A stretch of 64,000 nucleotides of DNA from Hoeflea sp. (GCA_020637795.1 JACKJT010000002.1:62001-126000), one strand, 5' to 3'; counted from the first letter of the stretch, positions 24,277 through 33,162 are shown. Translations and numbers: made by a program. The notes: generated by a model not told the origin, from the letters alone.

Positions 24277-24606
24277 TTAGCGGCGCAACAGGAATGCGGC
24301 GAGGAAACCTGCGGCCACTGCGACGCCGAGCGATTGCAGCGGATTGTCACGCACTGTGGTGCTGACCTGCTTCTCCGCGCGCGAATACTGGCTCGACAGA
24401 TCGGCGACGATCTTCTCGCCGCTCTTGAGCAGCTCGTCGATCTTGTTCTCGGCTGCTTCCCGGGCAACGCCCGACTGCACCGCGCCGGCACCGGCAAGCG
24501 CTTCACCCAGTGCCGCGAGATCCTCGCGGATACGGGCGGCGCGTTCTGCGATATCATCAACCGCCGAATTCGAGTTCGAGCGTGTGGATTTGCTGGTAGC
24601 AGCCAT
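24277..24606 (-). CDS. DUF883 (YqjD/ElaB-like) membrane-anchored protein
   Basis: 109 residues from ATG 24606 with GGAGAA upstream. The main body is one long helix (VDDIAERAARIREDLAALGEALA to KIDELLKSGEKIVADLSSQYSRAE). It then has the family signature VRDNPLQSLGVAVAAGFLAAFLL with a short C-terminal membrane anchor and RR end. ElaB/YqjD proteins bind ribosomes at the inner membrane in stationary phase in E. coli. An exact EcfG promoter match is just upstream. Confidence 0.85.
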   Translation of the reverse strand: MAATSKSTRSNSNSAVDDIAERAARIREDLAALGEALAGAGAVQSGVAREAAENKIDELLKSGEKIVADLSSQYSRAEKQVSTTVRDNPLQSLGVAVAAGFLAAFLLRR

Positions 24607-24639
24607 TGATAATTCTCCTTTTTTTGAGTTCGCCTGATC

Positions 24640-24664
24640 AACGCGCCGGTGCCGGTTAAGTTCC
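24640..24664 (-). promoter_or_regulatory. EcfG promoter upstream of the DUF883 gene
   Basis: On the minus strand: GGAAC (24664-24660), 16 bases, CGTT (24643-24640). It lies 34 bases upstream of the start codon. This matches the rhizobial sigma-EcfG consensus exactly. Confidence 0.8.
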
Positions 24665-24680
24665 GTTGATCGCAAAGAAA

Positions 24681-24713
24681 AAGGCCGCCGGAGCGTCCCG
24701 GCGGCCTTCTCTT
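24681..24713 (-). terminator. Terminator of the PRC-barrel gene
   Basis: AAAGGCCGCCGG / CCGGCGGCCTT stem with a short loop; on the minus strand it ends in TTTTTC. It separates the PRC-barrel gene from the DUF883 promoter. Confidence 0.85.
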
Positions 24714-24735
24714 TCTGGCGTTGCTGCCGGGCTGG

Positions 24736-25647
24736 TTAGCCAGCCGGAACAACCAGGATGATGCTGTCGCGCTCTGCGTCCCAGTCTTCCTTGGTATATT
24801 CCTTCTGGGCTTCCAGCTGCTCCTTGGTGAACGGGGTGAAGATGGTCAGCTCGCCGTCGGCATCTGCCATGATCTTCAGGTTTTCAGGCGAGATCGCGAC
24901 CTGCTTTTCGCCGATACCGAGGAAGCCGCCAACGTCGAGGACGAAGCCTTCGACCTTGTTGTCGCTGGTCAGCAGAACGTCGCCGACTTCACCAATATTC
25001 TCGTCATTGCCGCTGTAGACCGTGCGGCCAATCAGGTTGTCGGCGCTGAGTTCATCGCTCATCACCGGTGTCATGGCTGAGCGGTCGATGCCCATGGTCT
25101 GCTCGGTCTTCTGCTCGGCGGTTTCGACGGCGCTGGTGCCATTCTCGACCTTCTCGGCGGTCTTGTCTTCGGCCGCCATCTGGCCGGTGGCATTTGCATC
25201 GGCTTCGGCGGAACGATTGTCCGGATAGAGCGTGTTGCGATCAAACGCAGGGGCGGCTTCAAGCTGCTCGCGCGTCATGCTGGCGACAAGCCAGCGCTCA
25301 CCGTCGCGCTCGACCCATTTGACGGTGCCGTAATCGACCGCAACATCCTTCTCGCCGATACCGAGGAAGCCGCCGACGCCGACGATCACCGAAGCGACCT
25401 GGCCTTCCGGCGTGATCACGATATCGTTGATGTCGCCGATCATGTCGGCATCCTGAGAGGCCGAGCCGTAGACCGCCGAACCGATCAGGTTGCTGGCAAG
25501 GCTGTTGGTCATGTGCATGGCGGCGTCCTTGTCCGTCATGACAACGGTTTCGGAGCCGGTGGTGGTGGTTGTGGTTTCATTTGCCGCCATCGCGGATGTG
25601 GTAACCATCGTAGCGAGCGCGGTGCTGGCCAAAAGCATCTTGAACAT
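24736..25647 (-). CDS. Exported protein with two PRC-barrel domains
   Basis: 303 residues from ATG 25647 after AGAGGAA. A signal peptide (LLASTALATMVTTSAMA) comes first. Two PRC-barrel units follow: about 50-130 (NLIGSAVYGSASQD to GGFLGIGEKDVAV) and about 205-290 (NLIGRTVYSGNDENIGEVGDVLL to GGFLGIGEKQVAI). A low-complexity acidic Ala/Glu/Thr linker separates them. PRC barrels are small beta folds found in stress and photosynthetic proteins. An exact EcfG promoter match is upstream and a terminator follows. Confidence 0.85.
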   Translation of the reverse strand: MFKMLLASTALATMVTTSAMAANETTTTTTGSETVVMTDKDAAMHMTNSLASNLIGSAVYGSASQDADMIGDINDIVITPEGQVASVIVGVGGFLGIGEKDVAVDYGTVKWVERDGERWLVASMTREQLEAAPAFDRNTLYPDNRSAEADANATGQMAAEDKTAEKVENGTSAVETAEQKTEQTMGIDRSAMTPVMSDELSADNLIGRTVYSGNDENIGEVGDVLLTSDNKVEGFVLDVGGFLGIGEKQVAISPENLKIMADADGELTIFTPFTKEQLEAQKEYTKEDWDAERDSIILVVPAG

Positions 25648-25736
25648 GATAAATTCCTCTTTGCATCGAAAGGTGCCCGCCGGACTGGACCGTGTGTGAG
25701 AGCGCTGGGCCGGCTCGGCGGCGTTTACAGGAACTA

Positions 25737-25761
25737 AACGTCTGCCCCTGTTCATTGTTCC
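25737..25761 (-). promoter_or_regulatory. EcfG promoter upstream of the PRC-barrel gene
   Basis: Minus strand GGAAC (25761-25757), 16 bases, CGTT (25740-25737), about 90 bases before the start codon. Confidence 0.8.
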
Positions 25762-25769
25762 CGCGGGCT

Positions 25770-26885
25770 TCAAGTTTTTTTGCCGGATTTGTGTTCTACG
25801 GCGGCGCTGGCTGTTTGCACCGGAATGGCATTCCGGATCACGGCGTGGCTGATCAGAAGAAACGGCACGGCGAGCAGGCCGCCGGCCGGTCCCCAGATCC
25901 AGATCCAGAACGACAGTGACAGAAAGACAAAGAACGGGTTGAGCGTGACCGACCGTCCGATCACCTGCGGCGTGACAAACTGCGCCTCGATCATGTTCAG
26001 TGTCAGATAGGCGCCCATCGGCAGGAAGATCGCCGGCGGGGAATCCCATGTCGCCAGCCCAACCCCGAGCAGGATAACGGCCATCGCCGCCGGGCCGATA
26101 TAGACGACATAGTTGAGGCAGAACGCCAGCATGCCCCACAGGAACGGCTGCGGCACGTCCAGCAGCCACATGGCCAAGGCGGTCGCGGCTCCGAGACCTG
26201 CATTGATCACCGTAATCGACAGCAGGTAGCGGGAGACGAACCATTCGGCGTCCCGGAACATCCGCGCGGTTCTCAGCCGCGAGCGGCGGCTGAAGCAGAG
26301 CGACAGCACGCTGGCGCGGATCGAATGGCGGGTTGCCAGGAAGAAATAGAGGCTCGCCAGAAACAGCACGATCTGCGCCATCAGCGCCGGCGCCAGCGTG
26401 GCGATCTCCTGAACGGTGGAGGTGTCGGCGATGTCGACGGTCATCTGCGCCTTGCCGCCGGCGATGGCGCGGATCTGCTCCTGCACGCCGCCAAGCGTGT
26501 CGAACACCGTGCGCCAGTTCAAGAGGTGACGCTGCATCTCATGCCAGATCTCCGGTAGCCTCTCGGTCCAGATCGACAGCGGCATTGAAAACAGGGCCAC
26601 AGCGGAGCCGATCAGACCCAGAAAAAGCACCACGACCGTCGCGGCGGCAAGCGAGGCGGGGATGAACCGCTCCAGCGCCGAAGCCACGGGCGACGCCATC
26701 AGTCCGGTAACGACGGCAAGGCAGACCGGCGCCAGGAAGGCCTGCCCGAAGTCGAGCGCGGCGAGCGTCGCAAGCAGTCCGGTGACGATTATGGCTATGC
26801 GCGCGGTGGACTGCAGGCCGGCATCCATGCCGGACTTGGCTGCGATCCGCACCACCGGCGGCTCCATGCGATACAGACGCTTCAT
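25770..26885 (-). CDS. AI-2E family transporter-like membrane protein
   Basis: 371 residues, with AAGGGGAA before the ATG. About seven membrane segments are visible, including VCLAVVTGLMASPV, ATVVVLFLGLIGSAVALFSMPL, IVLFLASLYFFLA and the conserved C-terminal block GAYLTLNMIEAQFVTPQVIGRSVTLNPFFVFLSLSFW followed by GPAGGLLAVPFL. The AI-2E family (YdgG/PerM/UPF0118) includes exporters and ion transporters; the substrate here is unknown. A GGAAC-N16-CATT element lies 25-49 bases upstream. Confidence 0.9.
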   Translation of the reverse strand: MKRLYRMEPPVVRIAAKSGMDAGLQSTARIAIIVTGLLATLAALDFGQAFLAPVCLAVVTGLMASPVASALERFIPASLAAATVVVLFLGLIGSAVALFSMPLSIWTERLPEIWHEMQRHLLNWRTVFDTLGGVQEQIRAIAGGKAQMTVDIADTSTVQEIATLAPALMAQIVLFLASLYFFLATRHSIRASVLSLCFSRRSRLRTARMFRDAEWFVSRYLLSITVINAGLGAATALAMWLLDVPQPFLWGMLAFCLNYVVYIGPAAMAVILLGVGLATWDSPPAIFLPMGAYLTLNMIEAQFVTPQVIGRSVTLNPFFVFLSLSFWIWIWGPAGGLLAVPFLLISHAVIRNAIPVQTASAAVEHKSGKKT

Positions 26886-26909
26886 GCAGAGTTCCCCTTA
26901 AAGGGGGAC

Positions 26910-26934
26910 AATGCTTCAGGCGGACCTTTGTTCC
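26910..26934 (-). promoter_or_regulatory. EcfG-like promoter (CATT variant) for the AI-2E gene
   Basis: Minus strand GGAAC (26934-26930), 16 bases, CATT (26913-26910). One base differs from CGTT; the same variant occurs before nepR. Confidence 0.45.
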
Positions 26935-27033
26935 CCACGCCGCCAGCGTTCCGGCGCGGCCGGGCAGGGGCGTTCGTCCGGGCAATGCCCGGCCACAGGG
27001 ACTCCGGCCATTGGACCGCCTGTCCGGCCCCGG

Positions 27034-28752
27034 TCAGGACGGCCGATGGCTGGCCTTTACCCGCTCAAACGGCACATTGATGGTGACATCGATCCCATAC
27101 TCGTCGGGAACGATGGTGATCGAGCCGCCGAGTTCCACCCGCATCGTTGCATCGAGCAATTTCGTGCCGAAACCGCCTTTCTGGGCAAGTGCGTTGGATT
27201 TCTGTTCGCCCAGCGGCGTGCTGCTGCGCTCCTGCCAGGAAAAGACCAGCGCTTCCCGCTTGCCTTGGTCCCTTTCAATCCGCCACCAGATGTCGAGCTT
27301 CCCATCTTCCGACATTGCCGAACCATATTTGAGAGCGTTGGTGGCAAGTTCGTGAAACGCCAAGCCAAACGCCTGCGCCGCGACCTCGTTGAGTTCGATG
27401 TCCGGTCCCCTGAGGTCGCTTTCGTCAAGATCGTCGCCAAACAGCTGCCTGAGTTCCTGTGCCAGCAGCATCTTCAGATCGGCGCTTTTCCAGGCCGTGC
27501 GCGCCAGCAGGTCCTGCGAAGCGGCCATTGCCTGCAGCCGGGCACCGAAGGATTGGGTGAAATCGTCCAGGCTCTCGGACGACCGAGCGGTTTGCCGCGA
27601 CATGGCCAGCACCCTGGCGATCATGTTCTTGATCCGGTGCTTCATTTCCTGCAGCAGGAATTCCCGGTCGGTCAGTGCCCGCTCCGATTCCAGTCGTAAC
27701 TCTTCGCCGACTTCAATGGTACGCTGCTGGGCGCGCGACGATGCGGCCAGGGCGGCGGCGAGCAGGAAGCTGGCGATGGCCAGCATGATGGTGCGTGTCT
27801 GGTCTACCGGTGGGCGATAGGTCTCGGAAGGTCTGATCTCGACGGTCCAGGTGCGTCCGGCCACTTCAATCGACATCACCGATGCGGGTGCCGCATCGAC
27901 GCGGCGGCTGGGATTTCCCTCTGCCTTGTAGATCATGCTGGCGTCGGTGGGTTCCCCGTCCCAGGCGGTGATGTGAATGGGCAGCATCGGCGGCCGGCTG
28001 AGCGCCGATTCGAACAGGTTGGGAATACGGAACGGAGCATAGACGAACCCGAGCGGCCGGTCCGTGTTCTCGGCAAAGAATGGCGTGTAGATCAGGAATC
28101 CGGCTTGTGGGTCCGCCGAGTTCTCCTGCACGAGTTCCACCTTGCCGGATGCCCGCAAGCGCCGTTCGCTCAAGGCTGCCAGAATAGCCGCGCGCCGTAT
28201 CGCTTCCGAGTACATGTCAAAACCCAGCGCCCGGCGGTTCGGTTCGGTCGCCGGCTCCAGCATGACGATGGGGGTGCGGAAATCCTCGCCGGTCTCTGGC
28301 CAGGGCAGGCGCGGCAGGCCGTAATTTCTCTCCAGCTCCGCCGAAATCGCCAGATCCGATTGGGGTCCGGTTTGCACATAGCGCGCAAAGCCCAGTCCCT
28401 GAACACCGTTGAACTGTTCGGTCTTCTGCAGGTCGCTGACAAACGCCCGGAACGCCTCGATGCGCGGCACCTCACCTGTGGCATGGAAGTGGGCCTCCAC
28501 CGACGTGAGAAGCAGCATGTGGTTTTCGATACGGTCTCCAATCCGCTGTACCGCGTCTTCGGCGATGCCGATAAAGGCCAGCCGGTTGGCCTGGTCGATG
28601 GTGTACCAGGAGGCGGCTGCCGTCAGCATGCCAACGATGGTGACAACGATGAAAACCAGGACTGGCTGTAGTCGGTAAAACAAGATGGTGGATCTTTCGA
28701 AAAGGCCTGTATTTCCCGCTATGCGGTTTGTGCGGCTATTGCAATATTTCAC
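27034..28752 (-). CDS. CHASE-domain sensor histidine kinase, HWE/HisKA_2 type
   Basis: 572 residues; the start is a GTG (uncertain). Membrane segment 1 (LVFIVVTIVGMLTAAASWYTI) and 2 (MLAIASFLLAAALAA, about 325) enclose a periplasmic CHASE domain of some 260 residues (for example GVQGLGFARYVQTGP and GFLIYTPFF). The kinase core has the phospho-acceptor region LLQEMKHRIKNMIARVLAMSRQTAR, then FHELATNALKYGS (N box) and KGGFGTKLLDA (G box). HWE/HisKA_2 kinases commonly feed PhyR. With PhyR encoded 5 kb away, a role as general stress sensor is likely. Confidence 0.9.
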   Translation of the reverse strand: MKYCNSRTNRIAGNTGLFERSTILFYRLQPVLVFIVVTIVGMLTAAASWYTIDQANRLAFIGIAEDAVQRIGDRIENHMLLLTSVEAHFHATGEVPRIEAFRAFVSDLQKTEQFNGVQGLGFARYVQTGPQSDLAISAELERNYGLPRLPWPETGEDFRTPIVMLEPATEPNRRALGFDMYSEAIRRAAILAALSERRLRASGKVELVQENSADPQAGFLIYTPFFAENTDRPLGFVYAPFRIPNLFESALSRPPMLPIHITAWDGEPTDASMIYKAEGNPSRRVDAAPASVMSIEVAGRTWTVEIRPSETYRPPVDQTRTIMLAIASFLLAAALAASSRAQQRTIEVGEELRLESERALTDREFLLQEMKHRIKNMIARVLAMSRQTARSSESLDDFTQSFGARLQAMAASQDLLARTAWKSADLKMLLAQELRQLFGDDLDESDLRGPDIELNEVAAQAFGLAFHELATNALKYGSAMSEDGKLDIWWRIERDQGKREALVFSWQERSSTPLGEQKSNALAQKGGFGTKLLDATMRVELGGSITIVPDEYGIDVTINVPFERVKASHRPS

Positions 28753-28884
28753 GCGCCTGATTGGCTAAAAAGCCGTTTCGCGGGGGCTTCGGATCAACGC
28801 TGGATGCCGCAAGATGAGCTCTCATAAAAAGCCAAATTATGATTTCGCCCAACCGGCGTCTATTACACAGGTTAAGTTCGGGCG

Positions 28885-29673
28885 TCAGTTTTTGAGTATG
28901 CCTTTCCGCATGAAGGAAGCGTCGGCTTCGGGCGCGAATTCCAACAGGAAGCGCTCATCGAAATCGGCGAAGCTGACCGATCTGGAAAGCTGCGGAAATG
29001 TCACGGCTCCCTTGTCGATCCTGAGCAGATTTTCCTTGCCGAGGCGGCTGAGCGACCGGTTGACGTGAACCGTGGACAGTCCCATGCAGTCGCCAATCTG
29101 CTCCTGGGTGAGTTCGAGCTCGAAACCCTTGGCGTCTGCCAATCCAACCTGTTCCAGCCTGACCCACAATTCGAGCAGGAAATGCAGGATCCTCTGCGCT
29201 GCGGTGCGCGCGCCCAGGGAGACCTTGTGTTCGGACAGGATGTTGGCATGGCGCATCGTCATCCAGTCGAGCCCGGAGGCCAGAACCGGAAAGCGCCGGT
29301 GGATCTCGAGAAGGCGGACCGGTTCGATCAGGGCCAGCGACGCGTTGGTCAGCGCCGCGGCGGAAAAAATCGAGGAATGGATGAAATTGACATGAAGCCC
29401 GATGAAGTCGCCGGGCAGGGAAACCCCGATGATGAGACGTCGTCCGGCGGGCGTGATCCTGTACCGGATCACCCATCCGCGCCGGACAAGAAAGGTCACC
29501 CGCATCGGTTCGCCGTCATGAATGAATTCATCGCCCTTGGATACCGAAGCCTGGTTGACCTGCATGGTCTCGAGAAACTCGACTTCTTCCGAAGTCAGCA
29601 GCACCGATCGCCCAAGCCTGCGGACGAGCGGGCTTGCATCCGCGGGGACTGCGCTCTGGTTCCTGGATGACAT
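28885..29673 (-). CDS. Crp/Fnr family transcription regulator
   Basis: 262 residues. An N-terminal cyclic-nucleotide-binding-type barrel (about 25-150: KGDEFIHDGEPMRVTFLVRRGWVIRYRITPAGRRLIIGVSLPGDFIGL) is followed by a helix-turn-helix (LTQEQIGDCMGLSTVHVNRSLSRLGKENLLRI). No Fnr-type Cys cluster is seen. It is similar in design to Crp-family regulators that are common in Hyphomicrobiales and bind unknown effectors. It is monocistronic, downstream of csbD on the same strand, with a terminator between. Confidence 0.92.
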   Translation of the reverse strand: MSSRNQSAVPADASPLVRRLGRSVLLTSEEVEFLETMQVNQASVSKGDEFIHDGEPMRVTFLVRRGWVIRYRITPAGRRLIIGVSLPGDFIGLHVNFIHSSIFSAAALTNASLALIEPVRLLEIHRRFPVLASGLDWMTMRHANILSEHKVSLGARTAAQRILHFLLELWVRLEQVGLADAKGFELELTQEQIGDCMGLSTVHVNRSLSRLGKENLLRIDKGAVTFPQLSRSVSFADFDERFLLEFAPEADASFMRKGILKN

Positions 29674-29691
29674 GTCCGGCCTTTCACGGGA

Positions 29692-29723
29692 AAAGGCCCG
29701 GCAACCATAGTGCCGGGCCTTTG
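29692..29723 (-). terminator. Terminator of the CsbD gene
   Basis: AGGCCCGGCA / TGCCGGGCCTT stem; on the minus strand the T-run TTTTC follows. It lies 14 bases after the CsbD stop. Confidence 0.8.
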
Positions 29724-29736
29724 AAGTCTTAGCCGA

Positions 29737-29934
29737 TCAGTTGCTGCCGAGCCAGTTGTCGATTTCACGCTCGGCATCGTTGCGGGTCTTGCCGTAGCGG
29801 GCCTGGATCTTGCCGGCAAGTTCGTCGCGGCGACCCTCGATCACGTCGAGGTCGTCATTGGTCAGCTTGCCCCACTGGGCCTGCGCCTTGCCCTTGTATT
29901 CGTTCCATTTGCCTTCAACGATATCCCAATTCAT
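29737..29934 (-). CDS. CsbD family stress protein
   Basis: 65 residues with AAGGAG before the ATG at 29934. The complete CsbD signature is present: MNWDIVEGKWNEYKGKAQ, then WGKLTNDDLDVIEGRRDELAG and IQARYGKTRNDAEREIDNW. CsbD-like proteins are abundant in general stress responses (sigma-B in Bacillus, EcfG in alphaproteobacteria), but their activity is unknown. An exact EcfG promoter match is 68 bases upstream. Confidence 0.95.
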   Translation of the reverse strand: MNWDIVEGKWNEYKGKAQAQWGKLTNDDLDVIEGRRDELAGKIQARYGKTRNDAEREIDNWLGSN

Positions 29935-30001
29935 ATCAATTCTCCTTGTTAAATCGAAGCTCTTGGCCGGACGGCGGATGTTGCTGCCGGCCTGTCCTGT
30001 C

Positions 30002-30026
30002 AACGCCGCCGACGGGCTTTGGTTCC
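30002..30026 (-). promoter_or_regulatory. EcfG promoter upstream of the CsbD gene
   Basis: Minus strand GGAAC (30026-30022), 16 bases, CGTT (30005-30002). The rest of the 29935-30235 gap shows only a weak hairpin and no gene. Confidence 0.8.
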
Positions 30027-30235
30027 CCGATTTCCTCTCTTGCAGTCATTTGCAGCAGGCAAACCATCGTCACTCCTGCCGAAAATTGGGGGGCACTGTG
30101 TCCCCGGCTGCGGACCAGGCGCTGACGCGCGACATGGGGTCCGTGCGGGACAAACGTGTCGGGATGACATAGGGTCGGCTTCGGCGAGTCATTTCCGTGC
30201 TTGCATATTCATGTCTGCTGTTTGGGGGTTGCCGG

Positions 30236-31486
30236 ATGAAGCTTCGGTCACTTGTGGCGCTTAACGGTCTGCTGGGCGTCCCCGGCGGCATCGCTGTCTT
30301 CATATGGTTCATGGCCATCCCGTTGATCTGGCTTGATGCACGGTTCATCGCCGCTGGAGATCCGCTGCCGTTCTGGCTTGCGATTTCGACCGACACAGCC
30401 AGATCCCTGTTGTCGACCATAGCGAGCGCGGCCATCACGACGCTGAGCATGGTCTACTCCATCATGCTGGTGGTTTTCACGCTTGCCGCCGGCAACATCG
30501 CGCCACGGCTGCTGCAGCGGTTTTCGCGTGACCGCGTCAACCAGATCACCGCTGGCCTGCTGGGCGGAACGTTTCTCTATTCGCTCTCGGTGCTCAGGGC
30601 GACCGGACCGGATCTGCACCCGGAATTCTCGATCGCCATCGCATTCGCGCTTGCGGCCATGTCGGTGTTGCAGGTCATCAGGTTCGTCCATTCGGTCTCG
30701 CGCAGCGTGACCATCGATGCGGAAGTCGCAAAGATATCCGAGCAGCTCGAGCGGCAGGTCAATGCGTTGCTTGCCGAGACAGACAACGGCGCCAATGGCT
30801 TCGACGAGGACAGTCTCGATACTGTCGTGCGCGCCAGGGAGTCCGGATATGTGACGATGCTGGACGAGACCCGCCTGCTTCGGCTGGCCAGCGATCATGG
30901 CACCTCTATCGCTGTCCGGGTGGCGCCGGGCGACTTTGTTCTGGCCGGTCAGGACCTGGCTGTCGCGGGATTTGACGACGGCGATGAGGACGCACAAGCC
31001 GCCGTCATTTCGGCGATCGCCCTGCAGCCGTATCGCGGCGCGGTCGATGACATCCGATTTTCCATCCGCATTCTGCTGGAGATTGCCTTGCGCGCCCTGT
31101 CACCCGGCGTCAACGACAGCTTTACCGCCGTAACCTGCGCTGACCGTATTGCGGCGGCATTGGTCAAGCCGGTCTCGGAGGGTTTGCGCGGCGAACTGCG
31201 CTGTGATCACGAAGGGGTGGCGCGCCTGAAGATTCCGGGGCTATCGCTGGAGGATCTGTTCAACATGACGTTGCATCCGCTGCGCCAGGCCGCAAGGGGC
31301 AACATCCTCATGCTCGAGCATCTCGGCGTGGTTCTTAATTCGCTCTACGCAATTGCCGGCTCCGATGCGAAGGCGCTGATCCGCGCCCATGGCAAGGCGC
31401 TGCTGGAAACCGCGCGTGCGGGTGATCCGATCGGGTCCGATCTCGAGTTCTTGCGGCGGCGCCTGGCGTTCGAGATCGAGGGCTGA
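30236..31486 (+). CDS. DUF2254 membrane protein
   Basis: 416 residues from ATG 30236 after GGGGG. Four membrane segments lie in the first 150 residues (GIAVFIWFMAIPLIWL, LLSTIASAAITTLSMVYSIMLVVFTLAAG, ITAGLLGGTFLYSLSVL, IAIAFALAAMSVLQVI), followed by a cytosolic domain with the family block ISAIALQPYRGAVDDIRFSIRILLEIALRALSPGVNDSFTA. DUF2254 proteins are uncharacterised predicted membrane proteins. No EcfG promoter match was found. It is a single + strand gene among minus-strand stress genes. Confidence 0.88.
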   Translation: MKLRSLVALNGLLGVPGGIAVFIWFMAIPLIWLDARFIAAGDPLPFWLAISTDTARSLLSTIASAAITTLSMVYSIMLVVFTLAAGNIAPRLLQRFSRDRVNQITAGLLGGTFLYSLSVLRATGPDLHPEFSIAIAFALAAMSVLQVIRFVHSVSRSVTIDAEVAKISEQLERQVNALLAETDNGANGFDEDSLDTVVRARESGYVTMLDETRLLRLASDHGTSIAVRVAPGDFVLAGQDLAVAGFDDGDEDAQAAVISAIALQPYRGAVDDIRFSIRILLEIALRALSPGVNDSFTAVTCADRIAAALVKPVSEGLRGELRCDHEGVARLKIPGLSLEDLFNMTLHPLRQAARGNILMLEHLGVVLNSLYAIAGSDAKALIRAHGKALLETARAGDPIGSDLEFLRRRLAFEIEG

Positions 31487-31504
31487 TCGCCGGCGGCAGC
31501 GAAC

Positions 31505-31855
31505 TCAGTTCAGCTCTCGGCCTGTCTCCTGGCTACCGCTTGCGGTAATGTCAGCATGCGCGACGGACTGGACCGCCATGTGCGGATTGATCACCTCGAG
31601 GCTGACCTCGAGGCCGCCCTCGCGGGTGACATCCCAGACGATTTCCACATCCTCGTAAAACAGGGCCGGATCGATTTCGACACAATTGCCGAAGGACTTC
31701 GTCTGCGATGCCGAAATCGAGCGGAGCGCCGGCGTCAGTTCCGCCCGGCATTGCTCGACCGTTTCATAGGCAACCGCAGGTGCCGGGTATTCCCGGCAGG
31801 ACTGCAGATCGTCACCGCAGGCAATCAACAGCATGAATGCGGCAATGTGTTCCAT
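31505..31855 (-). CDS. Small probably exported protein with EcfG promoter
   Basis: 116 residues from ATG 31855 after AAGGAGA. The N-terminus MEHIAAFMLLIACGDD is a short hydrophobic stretch that could be a signal or anchor. Four Cys (CGDDLQSC, EQC, NC) suggest disulfides outside the cytoplasm. The remainder (EDVEIVWDVTREGGLEVSLEVINPH) is probably beta. The family is unknown to me. An exact EcfG promoter match begins 22 bases upstream, so it is likely a stress-regulon member. Confidence 0.65.
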   Translation of the reverse strand: MEHIAAFMLLIACGDDLQSCREYPAPAVAYETVEQCRAELTPALRSISASQTKSFGNCVEIDPALFYEDVEIVWDVTREGGLEVSLEVINPHMAVQSVAHADITASGSQETGRELN

Positions 31856-31876
31856 GACGTGTCTCCTTTCGAAAAC

Positions 31877-31901
31877 AACGCCGGGACGCCGCGGAGGTTC
31901 C
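31877..31901 (-). promoter_or_regulatory. EcfG promoter upstream of the 31505-31855 gene
   Basis: Minus strand GGAAC (31901-31897), 16 bases, CGTT (31880-31877). Confidence 0.78.
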
Positions 31902-32097
31902 ACGCAAACCGATAGGGGGCGGTGGTTCTGTCAGGCCAGGGAAAGCCGGAGCGCAAGAGCTCAATAACGCTATCGGGCACGGCAGAAGGCGCGCGGACAT
32001 CCGGATCTGTCGGGCAGCTGTCATCGCTTCACCGCATTCGGAGAGCGGCTGGGGCGCCGGGCAGGGGCCCATGGCCGCATCCAGGGGCAGCACTTGG

Positions 32098-33120
32098 CTA
32101 GTCCTGTGTTTCCAGTTCGTACTGGCTGTCAGGAATGGTCAGCTGATAGATCATCTGATCGGCGCCGATCTCGTGGTGAACCTCCGCCGACAATGCCTGT
32201 GGAACGATGCGTCCCAGCACTGTACCGGAAAACCCGTTCCTGGCATTGGCCGGTGCCTCTGGTTCGTGCTGCGGTGTTGCGTAGGTTTCTTTCCAGGTCA
32301 GGATCAGTTGGGGCGCGTTGTCTTCGCCGCGGCCTTCTTCAGCCGAGAGTTCGACCGTACCGCCCGCTGGCCCCAATGCACCGCGGGCCATCGAGTCAAT
32401 CGTCAGTTCATGCAATGCCAGCCCGAGATGCAAGGCTGCATTCGGGAAGAGATAGGCATCCTCGCCGACCAGTTCGAAACCGGTAGGCCTGTCTCCGATC
32501 AGGGGGTGCAGTTGAGATTCCGTTAGCGCGAAGAGTTCGGCGCCTCGCCAGTCGGATGCCGTAACGAGATCCTGGGTCTGGGCCATCGACTGGACCCGGT
32601 TGCGGAAAGCGAGCAGGAAGTCGTCGAGCCCCTGGCTGTGGCGAGCCGTCTGCGAGGCCACCGACTGGATGATGGCCAGCAGGTTTTTCGAACGGTGGCT
32701 GAGTTCGCGCAGCAGCGTCTTGAGAACGGTTTCGCGGTACTTGATGTCGTCGATATCGGTGATGGTCGTAAACAAGCCGATGACATGGCCATCGGCATCG
32801 ATATCCGGTTCGATCTTGAGCATGTACCAATGCCGCTTCTGGTCGGCATCGCGATATTTCTCCAGCGTGGTCGGTTTTCCGGTTTCGAGCACGGAGCGCT
32901 TGGCGCTTATGATCCTGGCGGCATGCTCGGGGGTGAAGACCGCTTCATCGGTCGCGCCTTCCAGAGTACCGCCCTGCGGCCATGAGGCCGGAAGGTTCTC
33001 GGCAAACCGGATCACCAGATTGGCATCCTGATACATCATGGAAACGCCGGCGCTGCGCAAAACCGCCAGTACGAATCTCAACCGATCAGATTCGTTCACC
33101 GAGGTAGTATCCATGGTCAT
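32098..33120 (-). CDS. PAS-domain HWE/HisKA_2 histidine kinase (soluble)
   Basis: 340 residues; no membrane segment. A PAS domain spans about 15-135 (GVSMMYQDANLVIRFAENLP to HWYMLKIEPDIDADGHVIGLFTTITDIDD). The kinase follows: LLRELSHRSKNLLAIIQSVASQTAR with the acceptor His, then LGLALHELTIDSMARGAL (N box, degenerate: usual HELATNA is HELTIDS) and FSGTVLGRIV in place of the usual G box. Such kinases act on PhyR. Its proximity to phyR (about 300 bases, same strand) supports a role in this pathway. Confidence 0.9.
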   Translation of the reverse strand: MTMDTTSVNESDRLRFVLAVLRSAGVSMMYQDANLVIRFAENLPASWPQGGTLEGATDEAVFTPEHAARIISAKRSVLETGKPTTLEKYRDADQKRHWYMLKIEPDIDADGHVIGLFTTITDIDDIKYRETVLKTLLRELSHRSKNLLAIIQSVASQTARHSQGLDDFLLAFRNRVQSMAQTQDLVTASDWRGAELFALTESQLHPLIGDRPTGFELVGEDAYLFPNAALHLGLALHELTIDSMARGALGPAGGTVELSAEEGRGEDNAPQLILTWKETYATPQHEPEAPANARNGFSGTVLGRIVPQALSAEVHHEIGADQMIYQLTIPDSQYELETQD

Positions 33121-33162
33121 GGTATTGCCTTTGAGCGCACTGTCTTGTTGTTCTGAGGAATG

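Noticed and set aside
22879..24609. 576-residue open frame on the + strand
   Set aside because: It runs over dps, two small membrane genes and DUF883 on the other strand, all with ribosome sites and family motifs; it is a high-GC shadow.
25737..25761. A second + strand GGAAC at 25730-25734 as a promoter
   Set aside because: No CGTT or CATT stands 16-17 bases after it, and no + strand gene follows.
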